Shown: positions 1-8,845 of the stretch, in pieces
How positions within the stretch are numbered: the stretch's first letter is position 1
Layout: each line of letters opens with the position of its first letter
Origin: Deltaproteobacteria bacterium
Lineage (GTDB): Bacteria; Desulfobacterota; Syntrophobacteria; Syntrophobacterales; Syntrophobacteraceae
NCBI GenBank assembly: GCA_012517315.1
Contig: JAAYVE010000003.1
Span: 23,123 to 87,122 of the forward strand
Length of the DNA stretch: 64,000 nucleotides
Reading direction: 5' to 3'
Translations under genes and position numbers: made by a program
Notes under the pieces: model-generated
The model's database searches: none
What the model saw: the letters and a program-made list of their open reading frames with translations, nothing else
What the model was told of the DNA's origin: nothing

Positions 1-180
1 GTGGTGGGGGGGTATTTCCTGACTACGCTCCTGCGGGGAGCGGCAGGAATCCTGGATTGCGCTGCTCTCGCAGCGGGGATCTATATCTCCAACAGTCTCC
101 TTGGCCGGTTCACGAGGGACAATCCCCTCCGGGGGCTCTTCCTGCAAACCTCTGACGCGGTCGCTGGCGCGGCCCCTTGA
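1..180 (+). CDS. C-terminal end of a truncated hypothetical protein
   Basis: Frame 1 is open from the first base of the window to a TGA at 178-180 and gives 59 residues. The stretch is hydrophobic with Gly/Ala-rich segments (for example LRGAAGILDCAALAAG) and could be the last membrane helix of a protein that starts outside the window. It converges on the glycosyltransferase gene, with about 40 bases between the two stops. I do not recognise a family. The frame could be open by chance, so confidence is moderate to low. Confidence 0.4.
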   Translation: MVGGYFLTTLLRGAAGILDCAALAAGIYISNSLLGRFTRDNPLRGLFLQTSDAVAGAAP

Positions 181-219
181 GGGCGGCGTTCCTTTCAAAC
201 CGTGAAGCCTGGCCGTCCT

Positions 220-2082
220 TCAATGCGTGGAGGAAGGCCTTTTGCGACGCTCCATGGCCTCTTTGAGACACCAGTCGTATTGGTCCCCGTATTCCTTCAA
301 TCCGGGTACAAAAAAGCGATTGACCATCTCCAGTTCGTCCCCGAGGAATCCCAGGAAGGCGTCGATGAGATGCCTGCGGCCCCAATGCCATCGCTTCACC
401 AGCAGGCCATATCGGTACATGTCCAGATACTGGTCCGCTGATTTGTCCCAACTCACGTCCGTGGCCATTGCCTTGAGAACCATTTCCTTGTGGCGTTCGG
501 GATGATTCCGGTAAATGTCCAGGGCCGTGATGACGGCCCCCAGAAACGCCCGCGCCTCCCCTGCAGGATCGCCGATGTCCTGCCACTCATAGAGATAGGC
601 GCAGTGGCGCACCTTCGTCAGCCCCCCTGTGGCTCGCCCGATCACAACGTTGCCCAGAAGGGAGGATTCGTAATCGACGAGTCCGCAGGGTTCGAAACGC
701 GAAGGAATCAGGGAAAAGTCTCCCCCGGCGAGGATAAGTCGCGAAAGGGGCTGGTTGAAAACATTCAGGAATCGGAATCGATGGGGATAGAGACCGGCAA
801 GGCGCCAGAATTCCTCCTCTGTCGCTTTTCCCACCGGATCCCCCGGCGGGGCCGAAGCGAGAATGACGAATTTGACCTCAGGGGCATAGGCAAAGGTCGC
901 CTGGAGAATATCGGCCACGAGCCTGAGATTCTTTTGAGCCACCAATCGACCGACCGCGGTCATGAGAATGACCTCTCCCTGCGGCTCATCATTAAAGGCC
1001 TCCAGGTGAAGGAGTCGCTTCAGCTGGGCTTTCACGTCCAGTCGAAGGGCATCGAAGGTGTGGTCCTTGCGGAGCATTTCCAATTGGGTCACCGGGTTGC
1101 TGAAGAGAGGATTGTGAAGACCGCGCCGTTCCTGCATTCCCCGCAAAACGTCCGCTTTGAGTTCAGGAAGATTTTCCGGTCGGTTCAGATCGCTCATCCC
1201 ATTGGTGATTCCGGCCACAGGGAGCTTTTCGAAAAGCTCAAGGTGCCGGTTGGGCACAAAAACCTCCCCCGGTGGGCTTCCTTTCTGGGCGAGAGCAATT
1301 TCCCAGATTTCGCGGTGGCTCATCCGCAGTTCCGCCGCATAGCCCCACGTGCCCTCAAGGTCTCCACTGACCGTAGTGATCTTGCCGCCGTTTTGGTGAA
1401 CCTTCAGCATGCAGGCTTTCATGAGGTTGAGATTGTCGAAGAAGTCGAAATACTTGTGAAAAAGCGGTTCGCCAGGCAGATTGATTCGCTGGAGGGAGTT
1501 GTAGCCGCCTCCGATGAGGGGAACGATTCCCTGGTATGTGGCGTTGTGGATGGTGAAGTGAATCGGCACGTTTTTCAGGTACTCGTCTCCGAGATAGAAA
1601 GGGATCAACCCCACATGGTAGTCGTGAAGATGGATCGTGTGAAAACCCCTTTGATTGATGTACGCGGCCATGGCTTGGCAAACCGACGCGTAGAGGAGCA
1701 CAGCCATCTGCGGGTCATCGGGATACACTGCTGCAGGCCCGGTCCAGCTCAGCTGCAAGTTGTCCCAGAAGTAGACGACCTTTTGCCCGTCGGGGAAGAC
1801 ATGTTCATAAGCGTCGAAGGTGAAATCCACGTCCAACAGCCGTGCAGGAAGGGACAAGGGAAGCTTCCGAAGACGCTTCTTGTCGTAGTGAGCGAAACAC
1901 GGCGTGAGGATTTCGATTTCCAACTGGATTCCCCGCCTGGATGCCGCCTTGACCAACTCGGGAGGCAGTTCCTCCAAAATGGTGCCAAGACCGCCTATCT
2001 TGACCCCCAGACCACTCTCCACACGCCCTATTTCCCACGCGGCGATGGCAATTCGCAGCTTATCTTTCTCCATGGACATCAT
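220..2082 (-). CDS. glgA: glycogen/starch synthase-type glycosyltransferase (GT5)
   Basis: Predicted to transfer glucosyl units from an ADP- or UDP-sugar onto an alpha-glucan in the cytoplasm. The N-terminal half has the GT5 catalytic fold: GVKIGGLGTIL matches the K-x-G-G-L sugar-nucleotide motif, followed by HLHDYH and TIHNATYQG. The C-terminal Rossmann half has VGRLVAQKNLRL and PSRFEPCGLVDYES, the E-x7-E region, then a TGGL loop. I place the start at 2082 (product 620 residues) because AAAGGGG lies 10 bases upstream and this avoids overlap with the preceding gene; the frame stays open further upstream without homology. It is longer than a classical GlgA (about 480 residues) because of a C-terminal extension of roughly 100 residues. 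Substrate preference (ADP- versus UDP-glucose) cannot be read from the sequence. Confidence 0.8.
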   Translation of the reverse strand: MMSMEKDKLRIAIAAWEIGRVESGLGVKIGGLGTILEELPPELVKAASRRGIQLEIEILTPCFAHYDKKRLRKLPLSLPARLLDVDFTFDAYEHVFPDGQKVVYFWDNLQLSWTGPAAVYPDDPQMAVLLYASVCQAMAAYINQRGFHTIHLHDYHVGLIPFYLGDEYLKNVPIHFTIHNATYQGIVPLIGGGYNSLQRINLPGEPLFHKYFDFFDNLNLMKACMLKVHQNGGKITTVSGDLEGTWGYAAELRMSHREIWEIALAQKGSPPGEVFVPNRHLELFEKLPVAGITNGMSDLNRPENLPELKADVLRGMQERRGLHNPLFSNPVTQLEMLRKDHTFDALRLDVKAQLKRLLHLEAFNDEPQGEVILMTAVGRLVAQKNLRLVADILQATFAYAPEVKFVILASAPPGDPVGKATEEEFWRLAGLYPHRFRFLNVFNQPLSRLILAGGDFSLIPSRFEPCGLVDYESSLLGNVVIGRATGGLTKVRHCAYLYEWQDIGDPAGEARAFLGAVITALDIYRNHPERHKEMVLKAMATDVSWDKSADQYLDMYRYGLLVKRWHWGRRHLIDAFLGFLGDELEMVNRFFVPGLKEYGDQYDWCLKEAMERRKRPSSTH

Positions 2083-2165
2083 GCCTGCTTTACCCCTTTT
2101 TTGTCGTCTCAGTTCAAGAGAAAAGTAAAGGGAACGAGAATCGAGGTGTCTGTTTGAACAATGGG

Positions 2166-3218
2166 TCACTCCCTGACGTTCATCTCTGCTTCCACCAACT
2201 GCTTTTTCAAAGGGGGAGATTCCGGGTCCCGTTTCAGCAAGCCGTTGAGCCCTTCCCGATACAGCCGAAAACCGTAACGAGTCTGGATCTTCTGGTTGCA
2301 AAGGTCCTTGGGCAGGATTCCCCGGCTCCATCTTGAAAGGATCTGCAACTTCCCTTCCACTTCAAGGGTGGACAGGCCGGCGACGAAACCCACCAGGTAA
2401 CTCCATTCCTGCGCGGTAGGCCCCCCCCAGCACCTGGCAAGAGAAAAGAGTCGGTAGCATACCAGGGCCGCGTCCCGGTGCTTCTCGGAAAGGAAATGCC
2501 TTCCACTGTAGAGTCTCATGCTTTCCCTGGCCACTTGAGTCACGTAAGTGAGGGTGAACCATCGCAGCATGAGAAAGTATCCCTCTCGACTGAGTTCCTT
2601 GCCGGCCCAGTAAAGAGGATTCCCGAGGTTCTTGAGGTTCATTGCCCATCTTGCCGCCCTCTGCAGGTAAGGATGTCGCCGGAGCAACTGGAGGACGGGG
2701 CTTTCGTTGATGATGCGGTACATCTGGTAGAAGCGCTGGTATTCGCTCAGTTTCCGATTTACAAGAAAGCTGAAGGGCTTCCCGGATGCAAGGCGCATCA
2801 GTCTCCCGCTCACCCTTTCGATCAGCCGGAGGAGCTCGTGGAGCGACGCCTCGTACTGTGGAGATTCCATTTCGGGGTGGTAGATCGCCGCCATTTCGCG
2901 GATGATTCTCACAGCACGCTGATTCAGCACCTCATAGCTCAGTTGAAGTTCCTGGTCGGGGAGTTCCCAGATCTCCCTTCGCAATCTGCCCAGTAGAGCC
3001 AAGGCCGCTTCGTCTTTGGGTGAGGTGGTAGGGGGAAGATCCAGTTCATTCTCTTCCTGCAGGTCCGCATCGAGGATTCTCTTCCAGCGCCGCCTGATCC
3101 ACCAGCGCATGGCGGCAGCGGAGAGGATGGTTCCGAGGGTCAGTCCCAAGAAGAGTGCACTGACCCAGTGTTCAGTCAGGAAGACTTTCAGGTGCTGCCA
3201 GAAGGGGTGGATGCTCAT
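2166..3218 (-). CDS. membrane-anchored protein of unknown function
   Basis: The product has 350 residues. One hydrophobic helix lies at about residues 17-37 (VSALFLGLTLGTILSAAA), followed by a basic stop-transfer segment (RRRWKR), so the rest is probably cytoplasmic. The soluble part is mostly alpha-helical, rich in Leu and Arg, with a conserved-looking NRKLSEYQRFYQMYR segment in the middle. I see no catalytic motif. It lies 27 bases downstream of the RdgC-like gene and 83 bases upstream of the glycosyltransferase on the same strand, so the three are probably co-transcribed. The ATG at 3218 has only a weak ribosome binding site, which fits translational coupling. Function unknown. Confidence 0.75.
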   Translation of the reverse strand: MSIHPFWQHLKVFLTEHWVSALFLGLTLGTILSAAAMRWWIRRRWKRILDADLQEENELDLPPTTSPKDEAALALLGRLRREIWELPDQELQLSYEVLNQRAVRIIREMAAIYHPEMESPQYEASLHELLRLIERVSGRLMRLASGKPFSFLVNRKLSEYQRFYQMYRIINESPVLQLLRRHPYLQRAARWAMNLKNLGNPLYWAGKELSREGYFLMLRWFTLTYVTQVARESMRLYSGRHFLSEKHRDAALVCYRLFSLARCWGGPTAQEWSYLVGFVAGLSTLEVEGKLQILSRWSRGILPKDLCNQKIQTRYGFRLYREGLNGLLKRDPESPPLKKQLVEAEMNVRE

Positions 3219-3245
3219 CTCGAAGGGAGGAATCCGGAAGTGCTG

Positions 3246-4394
3246 TCAAATGAGCGGTTTCTCCACCGTTGCGGGCGGAATCATTTCCCCCATCCACTCC
3301 GTCAACCTGGGAAGCGTTTCCGAATCCCATGCCGGGGTGAGCCTTTCGTGGAGAAACCTTCCATAAAGAACGCCCAACGCCGCAAAAACCTCTTCCAAGA
3401 AATACATTTTTTCCAGAAATCTCCCGTCGACATCCTCAGAATCATAATCCGGAAGCTGCCTTGGCGTCCGCAGACCCTTCACCGCCCAAAGGGAACTTTC
3501 GAGTGTCAGCAGGTACTCGTTGTCGGCAATCCTCAGGAAAATCTGGATCTCTTCCACCAACTTTCCCTGTTGTAAGGCGGCGCGGGCTTCATACAGGGCA
3601 CTGGCCTGCGTGGTGCAGACCACCCGTTCCCTCGTGTCCGAGGGGAGCGTGAGGACGAGTCGCTCGCCAAGATGCAATGTCATCTGCAGATTGTCGGAAA
3701 TCCGGATGGGCGATTCTCCTTTTTCCATGAGAAACCACAACCAGGTGAGGAACTCATGCCCAAGAAAACGCCCCTCCTCCATCGCATTGGGAGAATTCAA
3801 CGGCACCAGGGCGCTCAGTGTATCCCGGAGACTTGCCTCAAGAGGGAGCAGGTGCATCGCCCATTGGACATGGTAGAGTGGGACGGGGTAAAGGCGAAAG
3901 CAGTCTTCGAAGTGCTCAAGAAAAGCCTGGATCGTCTTGGCGCTGGTGCTGCCGAGGATCATCCACCGGGCCGCCGGGTTCCATACCGCTTCGCAGGCGG
4001 ATGGCTGCGGCAGGGCCCGATCGAGCAGCCAGTTGTACACGTTTTCCTGGATCTCCTGCCTTTCCCGCCGAGAAGGCCATTTCCCATTATTCTCGCTACG
4101 GTACCGTTGTACCGACTGGCGAACATACTGCTTCTTGATGATTCCCGGGACTTTCTTCTGATCTCTCCGAAATGTGAACGCAACGTACTCCCCCTTGTGG
4201 TAGGAGCCGAAGTTGAAGCTCGAGTCAAAGAAATCCTCCCACGAGGCGAAACCTGAAACGACCTCCCGCCCTTCCTCCCCGTCCCGAAAGCTCCCCCGTC
4301 GGATCTTTTCGTCCACATAGGTCCAGAAGTCACTCACCGTGGCCTCGGGGACGAAGAATCGGGTGAACGTAGCACAAGAGGACTGTATTCCCAT
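3246..4394 (-). CDS. RdgC-like protein (putative recombination-associated)
   Basis: The 382-residue product resembles the RdgC family. It has an N-terminal segment ending in a basic KKQYVRQSVQRYR helix, the segment WMILGSTSAKTIQAFLEHF, which resembles the RdgC region around its conserved Ala-Lys pair, and a GHEFLTWLWFLMEKG block. Enterobacterial RdgC is a ring-shaped DNA-binding protein that limits RecA activity; whether this distant version does the same is unknown. I chose the ATG at 4394 because the residues upstream of it (frame open to 4448) are low-complexity and unlike the family. It is the first large gene of a minus-strand group with the membrane protein and the glycosyltransferase. 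Family assignment is from memory of motifs only. Confidence 0.5.
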   Translation of the reverse strand: MGIQSSCATFTRFFVPEATVSDFWTYVDEKIRRGSFRDGEEGREVVSGFASWEDFFDSSFNFGSYHKGEYVAFTFRRDQKKVPGIIKKQYVRQSVQRYRSENNGKWPSRRERQEIQENVYNWLLDRALPQPSACEAVWNPAARWMILGSTSAKTIQAFLEHFEDCFRLYPVPLYHVQWAMHLLPLEASLRDTLSALVPLNSPNAMEEGRFLGHEFLTWLWFLMEKGESPIRISDNLQMTLHLGERLVLTLPSDTRERVVCTTQASALYEARAALQQGKLVEEIQIFLRIADNEYLLTLESSLWAVKGLRTPRQLPDYDSEDVDGRFLEKMYFLEEVFAALGVLYGRFLHERLTPAWDSETLPRLTEWMGEMIPPATVEKPLI

Positions 4395-4480
4395 ATTGTC
4401 GCTTTCTCGCTGTTGGCCTCCACACCCCCCCTGCCGAAGGGCATGCATACGGCAGCTCTTCCTTCAATGGGTCCAGCACA

Positions 4481-4594
4481 TCATTTCTTGACGGTCTGGG
4501 AGGCCCGCTCCTTGGCCTGCTGTTTCTTTCGCTTTTCCCTGCGCCGCCTGCGCCGATCCAGCTCTTTTCTTCTCTCTATCTTCTTGTGGGCCAT
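4481..4594 (-). CDS. small highly basic protein (37 residues)
   Basis: Reads MAHKKIERRKELDRRR and continues as a single Arg/Lys/Glu-rich helix ending in SQTVKK. GAGAGG lies 6 bases before this ATG, whereas an in-frame ATG two codons upstream directly abuts that motif, so 4594 is preferred. It resembles the small R/K-rich proteins (DUF6800-like) often found as single genes in deltaproteobacteria and planctomycetes. No function is known. The composition suggests an RNA- or ribosome-associated peptide, which is inference. It sits between the DUF151 nuclease and the RdgC-like gene, in the same direction. Confidence 0.6.
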   Translation of the reverse strand: MAHKKIERRKELDRRRRRREKRKKQQAKERASQTVKK

Positions 4595-4769
4595 TTTCAT
4601 CCTCTCGTTGGAAAATTAGGCGTTATGAAAGAAAGGAGCTCAAACACCCCTGAAAAATGCGAAAGCCCCCTCCTCCGCAATACGGCGGAACTCAGTCAAG
4701 GGAGCCTCCCTTACAGGATTCCCGGGGCCACGTCAAATGGAATCCGGATTCCCCGAAATCCGTTCCACG

Positions 4770-5225
4770 TCAGAATTTTACAGTCCTGACGATCATTTCG
4801 TATTCCTGGACTTCTTCCGGCGTCAATTCGCGACGCATGAGCTTCTTATGCACGTATATGGGACGCTTTTCCCGCAATGCCAGTGCGACGGCATCACTGG
4901 GCCGACTGTCGAAAACGACCTCCTCACCCCCAATACTGGCGTAAACTTTTGCATAATATGTGTTTTCATGCATCTCGTAAATTTCGATTCGATCGAAACA
5001 GACGCCGGCCTTGTTCAGAATGGTCAGATAGAGATCGTGGGTCAAAGGCCGTTTGGGTTCCACCAACCCCTTTTCCTTGGCGATGGCCGTGATCTCAGAA
5101 TCGCCGACGAACATGAGGAAGTAATGGGTATCCTCCTCGGATTCCTTCAAGACCACCATATTCCCCTGGATCCGGTCGGTCTTGATAAAAACCTCCTTGG
5201 CTTCCACATAGTCCCCTAGATCCAT
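4770..5225 (-). CDS. bifunctional nuclease family protein (DUF151/BFN)
   Basis: The product has 151 residues, the full length of the DUF151 family, whose plant and bacterial members have been reported with DNase and RNase activity. The core motif is visible: the segment YYAKVYAS followed by VFDSRPSDAVALALR, the family signature with the conserved Asp-Ser-Arg-Pro-Ser-Asp. The C-terminal tail has the usual L-x-P-E-E-V-x-E-Y. It follows cysS on the same strand after about 170 bases. A cellular role is not established, and the nuclease label comes from family knowledge only. Confidence 0.85.
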   Translation of the reverse strand: MDLGDYVEAKEVFIKTDRIQGNMVVLKESEEDTHYFLMFVGDSEITAIAKEKGLVEPKRPLTHDLYLTILNKAGVCFDRIEIYEMHENTYYAKVYASIGGEEVVFDSRPSDAVALALREKRPIYVHKKLMRRELTPEEVQEYEMIVRTVKF

Positions 5226-5395
5226 GGCTGCCTCCCCATATGCAAAAGAACCCGTTCCGTCATTTCCACCTGTTTCACACTAATGATCGAACCCTGCCGC
5301 ATCGCAGCGCGGTCACCGATGACCGAGAGAAAACCTTGCTCCAACCCAGCAGCCGCTCTTCGATAATGAAGTGGGACCCGCCCTGGAATCCCCCT

Positions 5396-6880
5396 TCACG
5401 CCAGTACCCTCCAGCGGGTTCCCTTCGGCGTATCCTCCAGCTGGACCCCCCTCTGGTGAAGTTCCTGCCGATAGCGATCCGCCGCTGAGAAATCCTTAAG
5501 ACTCCTCGCCTGGTCTCGCTTCGTCAGAAGCCTTTCCACATCTTCCCGCGTGAGCCCGATGGCTTTCAGTTTCAAATCCTTCTGTTCCTCGAAAAACTCT
5601 TCCGGGGACCTGGTGAGAAGCCCTAAGATACGGGCATGATCCCGCACCACTGCCGCCCCCTGACTCGCCAGTGTCGCTGCGGGACCCCTGAGCATTCTTT
5701 GTCCGAAACGATCCAGGAAACGTTGAAGGTGCCTCTGCGCGGAGAAAAGGTAACCGATTGCCTGAGCCGTGTTGAAATCGTTGTCCATGGCTTCGCGAAA
5801 CCTCTCAGGAAGGAGTGAAATCTCCCTGAGGAGTTCCGGATCCTGCCTCTCGAGGGGCTCCACGGAATCGCGCGCCCGAGTCGCCTCCGGTACCCGTTCC
5901 ATGACGGAACCGATGGTGGAGTAAAGCTTGTCCAAACCCCTTTCGGCTTCGACGATGCTCTCATCCGCATAGTCCAGAGGACTTCGATAGTGCTTGCTCA
6001 AAACGAACAAACGCAAGGCTTCGGGATGGACAGTCTTCAACACATCTCGAATGACGAAAAAGTTGCCCAATGACTTGGACATTTTTTCATTGTTCACGTT
6101 CACAAAGCCGTTGTGAACCCAGTAGCGGACGAAGGGTCTCTCGAAAGCGGCCTCACTCTGGGCGATTTCGTTTTCATGATGGGGAAAGATGAGGTCCTTG
6201 CCTCCCCCGTGAATGTCGAAGGTCATCCCAAGGTAACGATTCCCCATGGCAGAGCATTCGATATGCCAACCCGGCCGTCCCCGCCCCCATGGGCTGTCCC
6301 AAGCCGGTTCGCCGGGTTTGCATCCCTTCCACAGCACGAAGTCGAGGGGATTGCGTTTGTTTGCATCCACTTCGACACGGGCGCCCGCCATCATGTCCTC
6401 CAACTGTCGGCCAGAAAGCCTTCCATATCGGGGGAAGCGATCCACCTGGAAGTACACGTCGGAACCTGCCTTGTAGGCGAACCCCTTCTCCACGAGCGTC
6501 TGAATGACCTGGATCATGTGGGGGATGTTTTCCGTGGCCAGGGGCTCGACGCTTGGGGGCAACACTCCCAAGGAATCCATGTCTTGGTGATACTCCGCCA
6601 CATATCGATCCACGATCGTTCGAAAGTCGACTCCTTCTTCATTGGCGCGACGGATGATCTTGTCGTCCACGTCAGTGATGTTACGAACGTAGACCACTTC
6701 ATAGCCGAGATGCATGAAATAGCGATAGATCACATCAAACACGATGGCGGAACGCGCGTGGCCAATGTGGCAATGGTCGTAGGCCGTGATTCCGCATACA
6801 TAAATCTTCACCCTGCCGGGCTCGAGAGGGATGAACTCCTCCTTCGTCTTCGTCAGAGTATTGTATATATGCAATCCCAT
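5396..6880 (-). CDS. cysS: cysteinyl-tRNA synthetase
   Basis: Charges tRNA-Cys with cysteine using ATP. The class I signatures are present: HIGHARSAIVFD near residue 38 and KMSKSLGNF near residue 268. Zinc-binding residues are recognisable: the first Cys in YVCGITAYD, the Cys in WHIECSAM, and a His and Glu in FPHHENEIAQSE. Length (494 residues) is normal and the C-terminal anticodon-binding part is complete. It follows ispF by 41 bases and ispD-ispF-cysS read in one direction, an arrangement known in other bacteria. No T-box leader is visible upstream. Confidence 0.97.
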   Translation of the reverse strand: MGLHIYNTLTKTKEEFIPLEPGRVKIYVCGITAYDHCHIGHARSAIVFDVIYRYFMHLGYEVVYVRNITDVDDKIIRRANEEGVDFRTIVDRYVAEYHQDMDSLGVLPPSVEPLATENIPHMIQVIQTLVEKGFAYKAGSDVYFQVDRFPRYGRLSGRQLEDMMAGARVEVDANKRNPLDFVLWKGCKPGEPAWDSPWGRGRPGWHIECSAMGNRYLGMTFDIHGGGKDLIFPHHENEIAQSEAAFERPFVRYWVHNGFVNVNNEKMSKSLGNFFVIRDVLKTVHPEALRLFVLSKHYRSPLDYADESIVEAERGLDKLYSTIGSVMERVPEATRARDSVEPLERQDPELLREISLLPERFREAMDNDFNTAQAIGYLFSAQRHLQRFLDRFGQRMLRGPAATLASQGAAVVRDHARILGLLTRSPEEFFEEQKDLKLKAIGLTREDVERLLTKRDQARSLKDFSAADRYRQELHQRGVQLEDTPKGTRWRVLA

Positions 6881-6921
6881 GAACGAGAATCTCCCTTCTC
6901 CCGGACTCCTCCTCTGCCCAC

Positions 6922-7428
6922 TTACTCCTTACGGGCTTCGCCCCCCTTTGCGTCACCGTTCTCTTCGAGCAAAACGACGGCATATGCGGCCACGCCCTCT
7001 TCTCTCCCCGTAAATCCCAATCTCTCGGTGGTGGTGGCCTTCACGCTGATGCGCGTTTCAGGAAGACCGGTGACTTTGGAGATCCGGAGGACCATTTGGC
7101 GGATGTATGGCGCAAGCTTCGGTTTCTGGAGCACCAAGGTGGCATCGATGTTGTGGATCCGGAAACCGCTTCTCCTGACAATTTCCGCTGTACGCTCCAG
7201 AAGAACGAGACTTGAAATTCCCCTCAAGTGAGGATCCGTATCGGGAAAATGTAACCCGATGTCCCCCAGTGCAGCCCCCCCGAGCAGAGCATCACAAATG
7301 GCATGGAGGAGCACATCTGCGTCGGAGTGTCCCAGCAGCCCCTTCTCAAAAGGAATCTGCACGCCGCCGATAAAAAGGGGCCTGTCCATGGCGAAGGCGT
7401 GCACGTCATAACCGAAGCCGACCCGCAT
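6922..7428 (-). CDS. ispF: 2-C-methyl-D-erythritol 2,4-cyclodiphosphate synthase
   Basis: Catalyses the cyclisation step of the MEP isoprenoid pathway (CDP-ME 2-phosphate to MEcPP plus CMP). The zinc-binding GYDVHAF motif at the N-terminus, GHSDADVLLHAI and the TDP-containing loop (HFPDTDPHLRG) are intact, as is the late KATTTERLGFTG segment. I chose the ATG at 7428 (168 residues); a GTG one codon upstream is possible. AGGA lies 8 bases before the ATG. It begins about 18 bases after the ispD stop, so the two consecutive MEP-pathway enzymes are almost certainly co-translated. They are separate proteins here, unlike the fused IspDF of some proteobacteria. Confidence 0.96.
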   Translation of the reverse strand: MRVGFGYDVHAFAMDRPLFIGGVQIPFEKGLLGHSDADVLLHAICDALLGGAALGDIGLHFPDTDPHLRGISSLVLLERTAEIVRRSGFRIHNIDATLVLQKPKLAPYIRQMVLRISKVTGLPETRISVKATTTERLGFTGREEGVAAYAVVLLEENGDAKGGEARKE

Positions 7429-7446
7429 CACTAGAGTCCTGAACTA

Positions 7447-8181
7447 TCATCCCGCCGTCAAGGTCGCCGACTCCTGGATAAACCATTCCGCCCAGCGAAG
7501 ATCCTCCGGCGTGGTGATCTTGATATTTGTTCTCTCCCCCGGCACGATGGTTACAGGGTGCCCCGTTCGTTCCACCAGTGACGCATCGTCTGTTGCGGAC
7601 CACCCAAGTTCTTTCGCCGCCCGGTAAGCTTCCACAATGACATCCGTCCGGAAAACCTGGGGGGTCTGCACCAACCAGATTTCCTCCCGTTCAAGTGTCG
7701 CCTGAACCTTGCGATCACGCACCCGCTTCACCGTGTCGGTGGCCGGCACCGCAGCGATGGCCGCACCATTGGCCAAAGCCGCCTTCCAGGTTTCCGTCAG
7801 CAGTCGCGAGGAGACAAAGGGACGCACTCCATCATGAATCATTACATAAGAACATGCGGGAGGCAGAACTTCCAATGCGTTGAACACACTCGCCTGCCTT
7901 TCCTCCCCTCCCTCCACCAAAGAAAAATGGGGACGAATCACGTCATTCTGATCTTTCACCGAAGGGCCGAAAAAGCCGAATCCATGCAGCATCTTCTCCG
8001 TTTTCTCGAGCCCCCCCCCTGGGACAACAAGGATAACCTGGTCCAGGAAGTCCGTTTGGAGCAATGCGCCGAGGGTGTAAACCAGGATCGGAGTCCCGGA
8101 GATTTCTATAAACTGCTTTGGATTTTCCCCGCCCATCCGCATTCCGCGGCCGGCTGCGGGTACAACGGCACAGGTTTTCAC
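7447..8181 (-). CDS. ispD: 2-C-methyl-D-erythritol 4-phosphate cytidylyltransferase
   Basis: Forms CDP-methylerythritol from MEP and CTP. The N-terminal nucleotide-binding loop VPAAGRGMRMGGENPKQF has the conserved Gly-x-Gly-x-Arg and the Lys-Gln pair. HDGVRPFVS carries the Asp-Gly-x-Arg-Pro motif, PATDTVK is the substrate loop, and LVQTPQVFR precedes the TDDASLVE motif. Length (244 residues) is normal. The start is only 40 bases beyond the 3' end of the RNase P RNA on the same strand, so it may be transcribed by read-through from rnpB. It is upstream of ispF and cysS. Confidence 0.96.
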   Translation of the reverse strand: MKTCAVVPAAGRGMRMGGENPKQFIEISGTPILVYTLGALLQTDFLDQVILVVPGGGLEKTEKMLHGFGFFGPSVKDQNDVIRPHFSLVEGGEERQASVFNALEVLPPACSYVMIHDGVRPFVSSRLLTETWKAALANGAAIAAVPATDTVKRVRDRKVQATLEREEIWLVQTPQVFRTDVIVEAYRAAKELGWSATDDASLVERTGHPVTIVPGERTNIKITTPEDLRWAEWFIQESATLTAG

Positions 8182-8220
8182 ATTTTGAACCGCCGCTTTC
8201 TCTCAAAAAAGAGGGAATCT

Positions 8221-8597
8221 GGAGCAGGTCATAAGCCGGGTTCTGTTCCTCCCGTCACGATTTGCATCGCACGAGAGGCAATGATCATTCCTCTAGGCCC
8301 GTTGTTGCCAGCGGGCTCAAGCAACCTACCCGAGAGCTCGGACGGGCCGCCCTTGAGCGCTCTCCTATTCGGTCTTGCTCCGGGTGGGGCTTGCCTAGCT
8401 CCCGATGTCACCACCGGGACTGGTGAGCTCTTACCTCACCGTTTCACCCTTACCCCGCCGAAAGCGGGGCGGTTTGCTTTCTGTTGCGCTTTCCTGCTCG
8501 TCACCGAGACTGGGTATTACCCAGCACCCTGCCCTGCGGAGCCCGGACTTTCCTCCCGTCCCGCCGAAGCGGAACCAGCGATCATTTGCCCTACTCC
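8221..8597 (-). ncRNA. rnpB: RNase P RNA (bacterial type A)
   Basis: Read on the minus strand, the 3' part contains the universal AGAACCCGGCTTAT segment and the 5' part contains CGGGAGGAAAGTCCGGGCTCC, both hallmarks of bacterial RNase P RNA. The termini GGAGTAGG (8590-8597) and CCTGCTCC (8221-8228) pair over eight bases (one G-U) to form helix P1, which sets the ends to within a few bases. The GAGGTAAGAGCTCACC-type P10-P12 region is also present. Size is about 377 nt. It lies immediately upstream of ispD. Confidence 0.95.
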
Positions 8598-8616
8598 AGA
8601 TCCGTTTTCCATTACT

Positions 8617-8644
8617 AAGATATGAACCGCCACACAACTTTCAA
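8617..8644 (-). promoter_or_regulatory. putative sigma70-type promoter of rnpB
   Basis: On the minus strand a TTGAAA box (8639-8644) and a TATCTT box (8617-8622) are separated by 16 bases and lie about 20 bases before the P1 helix of the RNase P RNA. Position fits rnpB transcription; box matches are imperfect. The roughly 200 bases between this site and the acyltransferase stop contain no gene I can see. Confidence 0.4.
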
Positions 8645-8845
8645 TCTTCCCGCCCCCATCCGAAGCCCAGGCAACGCTGCGCCTCCGGCAAATCTTCACA
8701 ATGGATTCAGGCGTTCACAGCGGGGCCCCACCACTGCATGCTCCACATTTATCCTGCAAATTCGCTAGCATGCAAAGGAATCCCATACCAGAGCCGTCTG
8801 CACATTGCAAGCACTGAAGGGAGTCTTGTGCTGAAAAGAGGAGTC

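Noticed and set aside
490..2157. A 555-codon plus-strand open frame
   Set aside because: It lies antisense to the glycosyltransferase gene, has no recognisable motif, and is explained by codon bias of the real minus-strand gene.
6113..7231. A 372-codon plus-strand open frame
   Set aside because: Antisense to cysS and ispF, both of which carry complete family motifs; the frame has no domain features.
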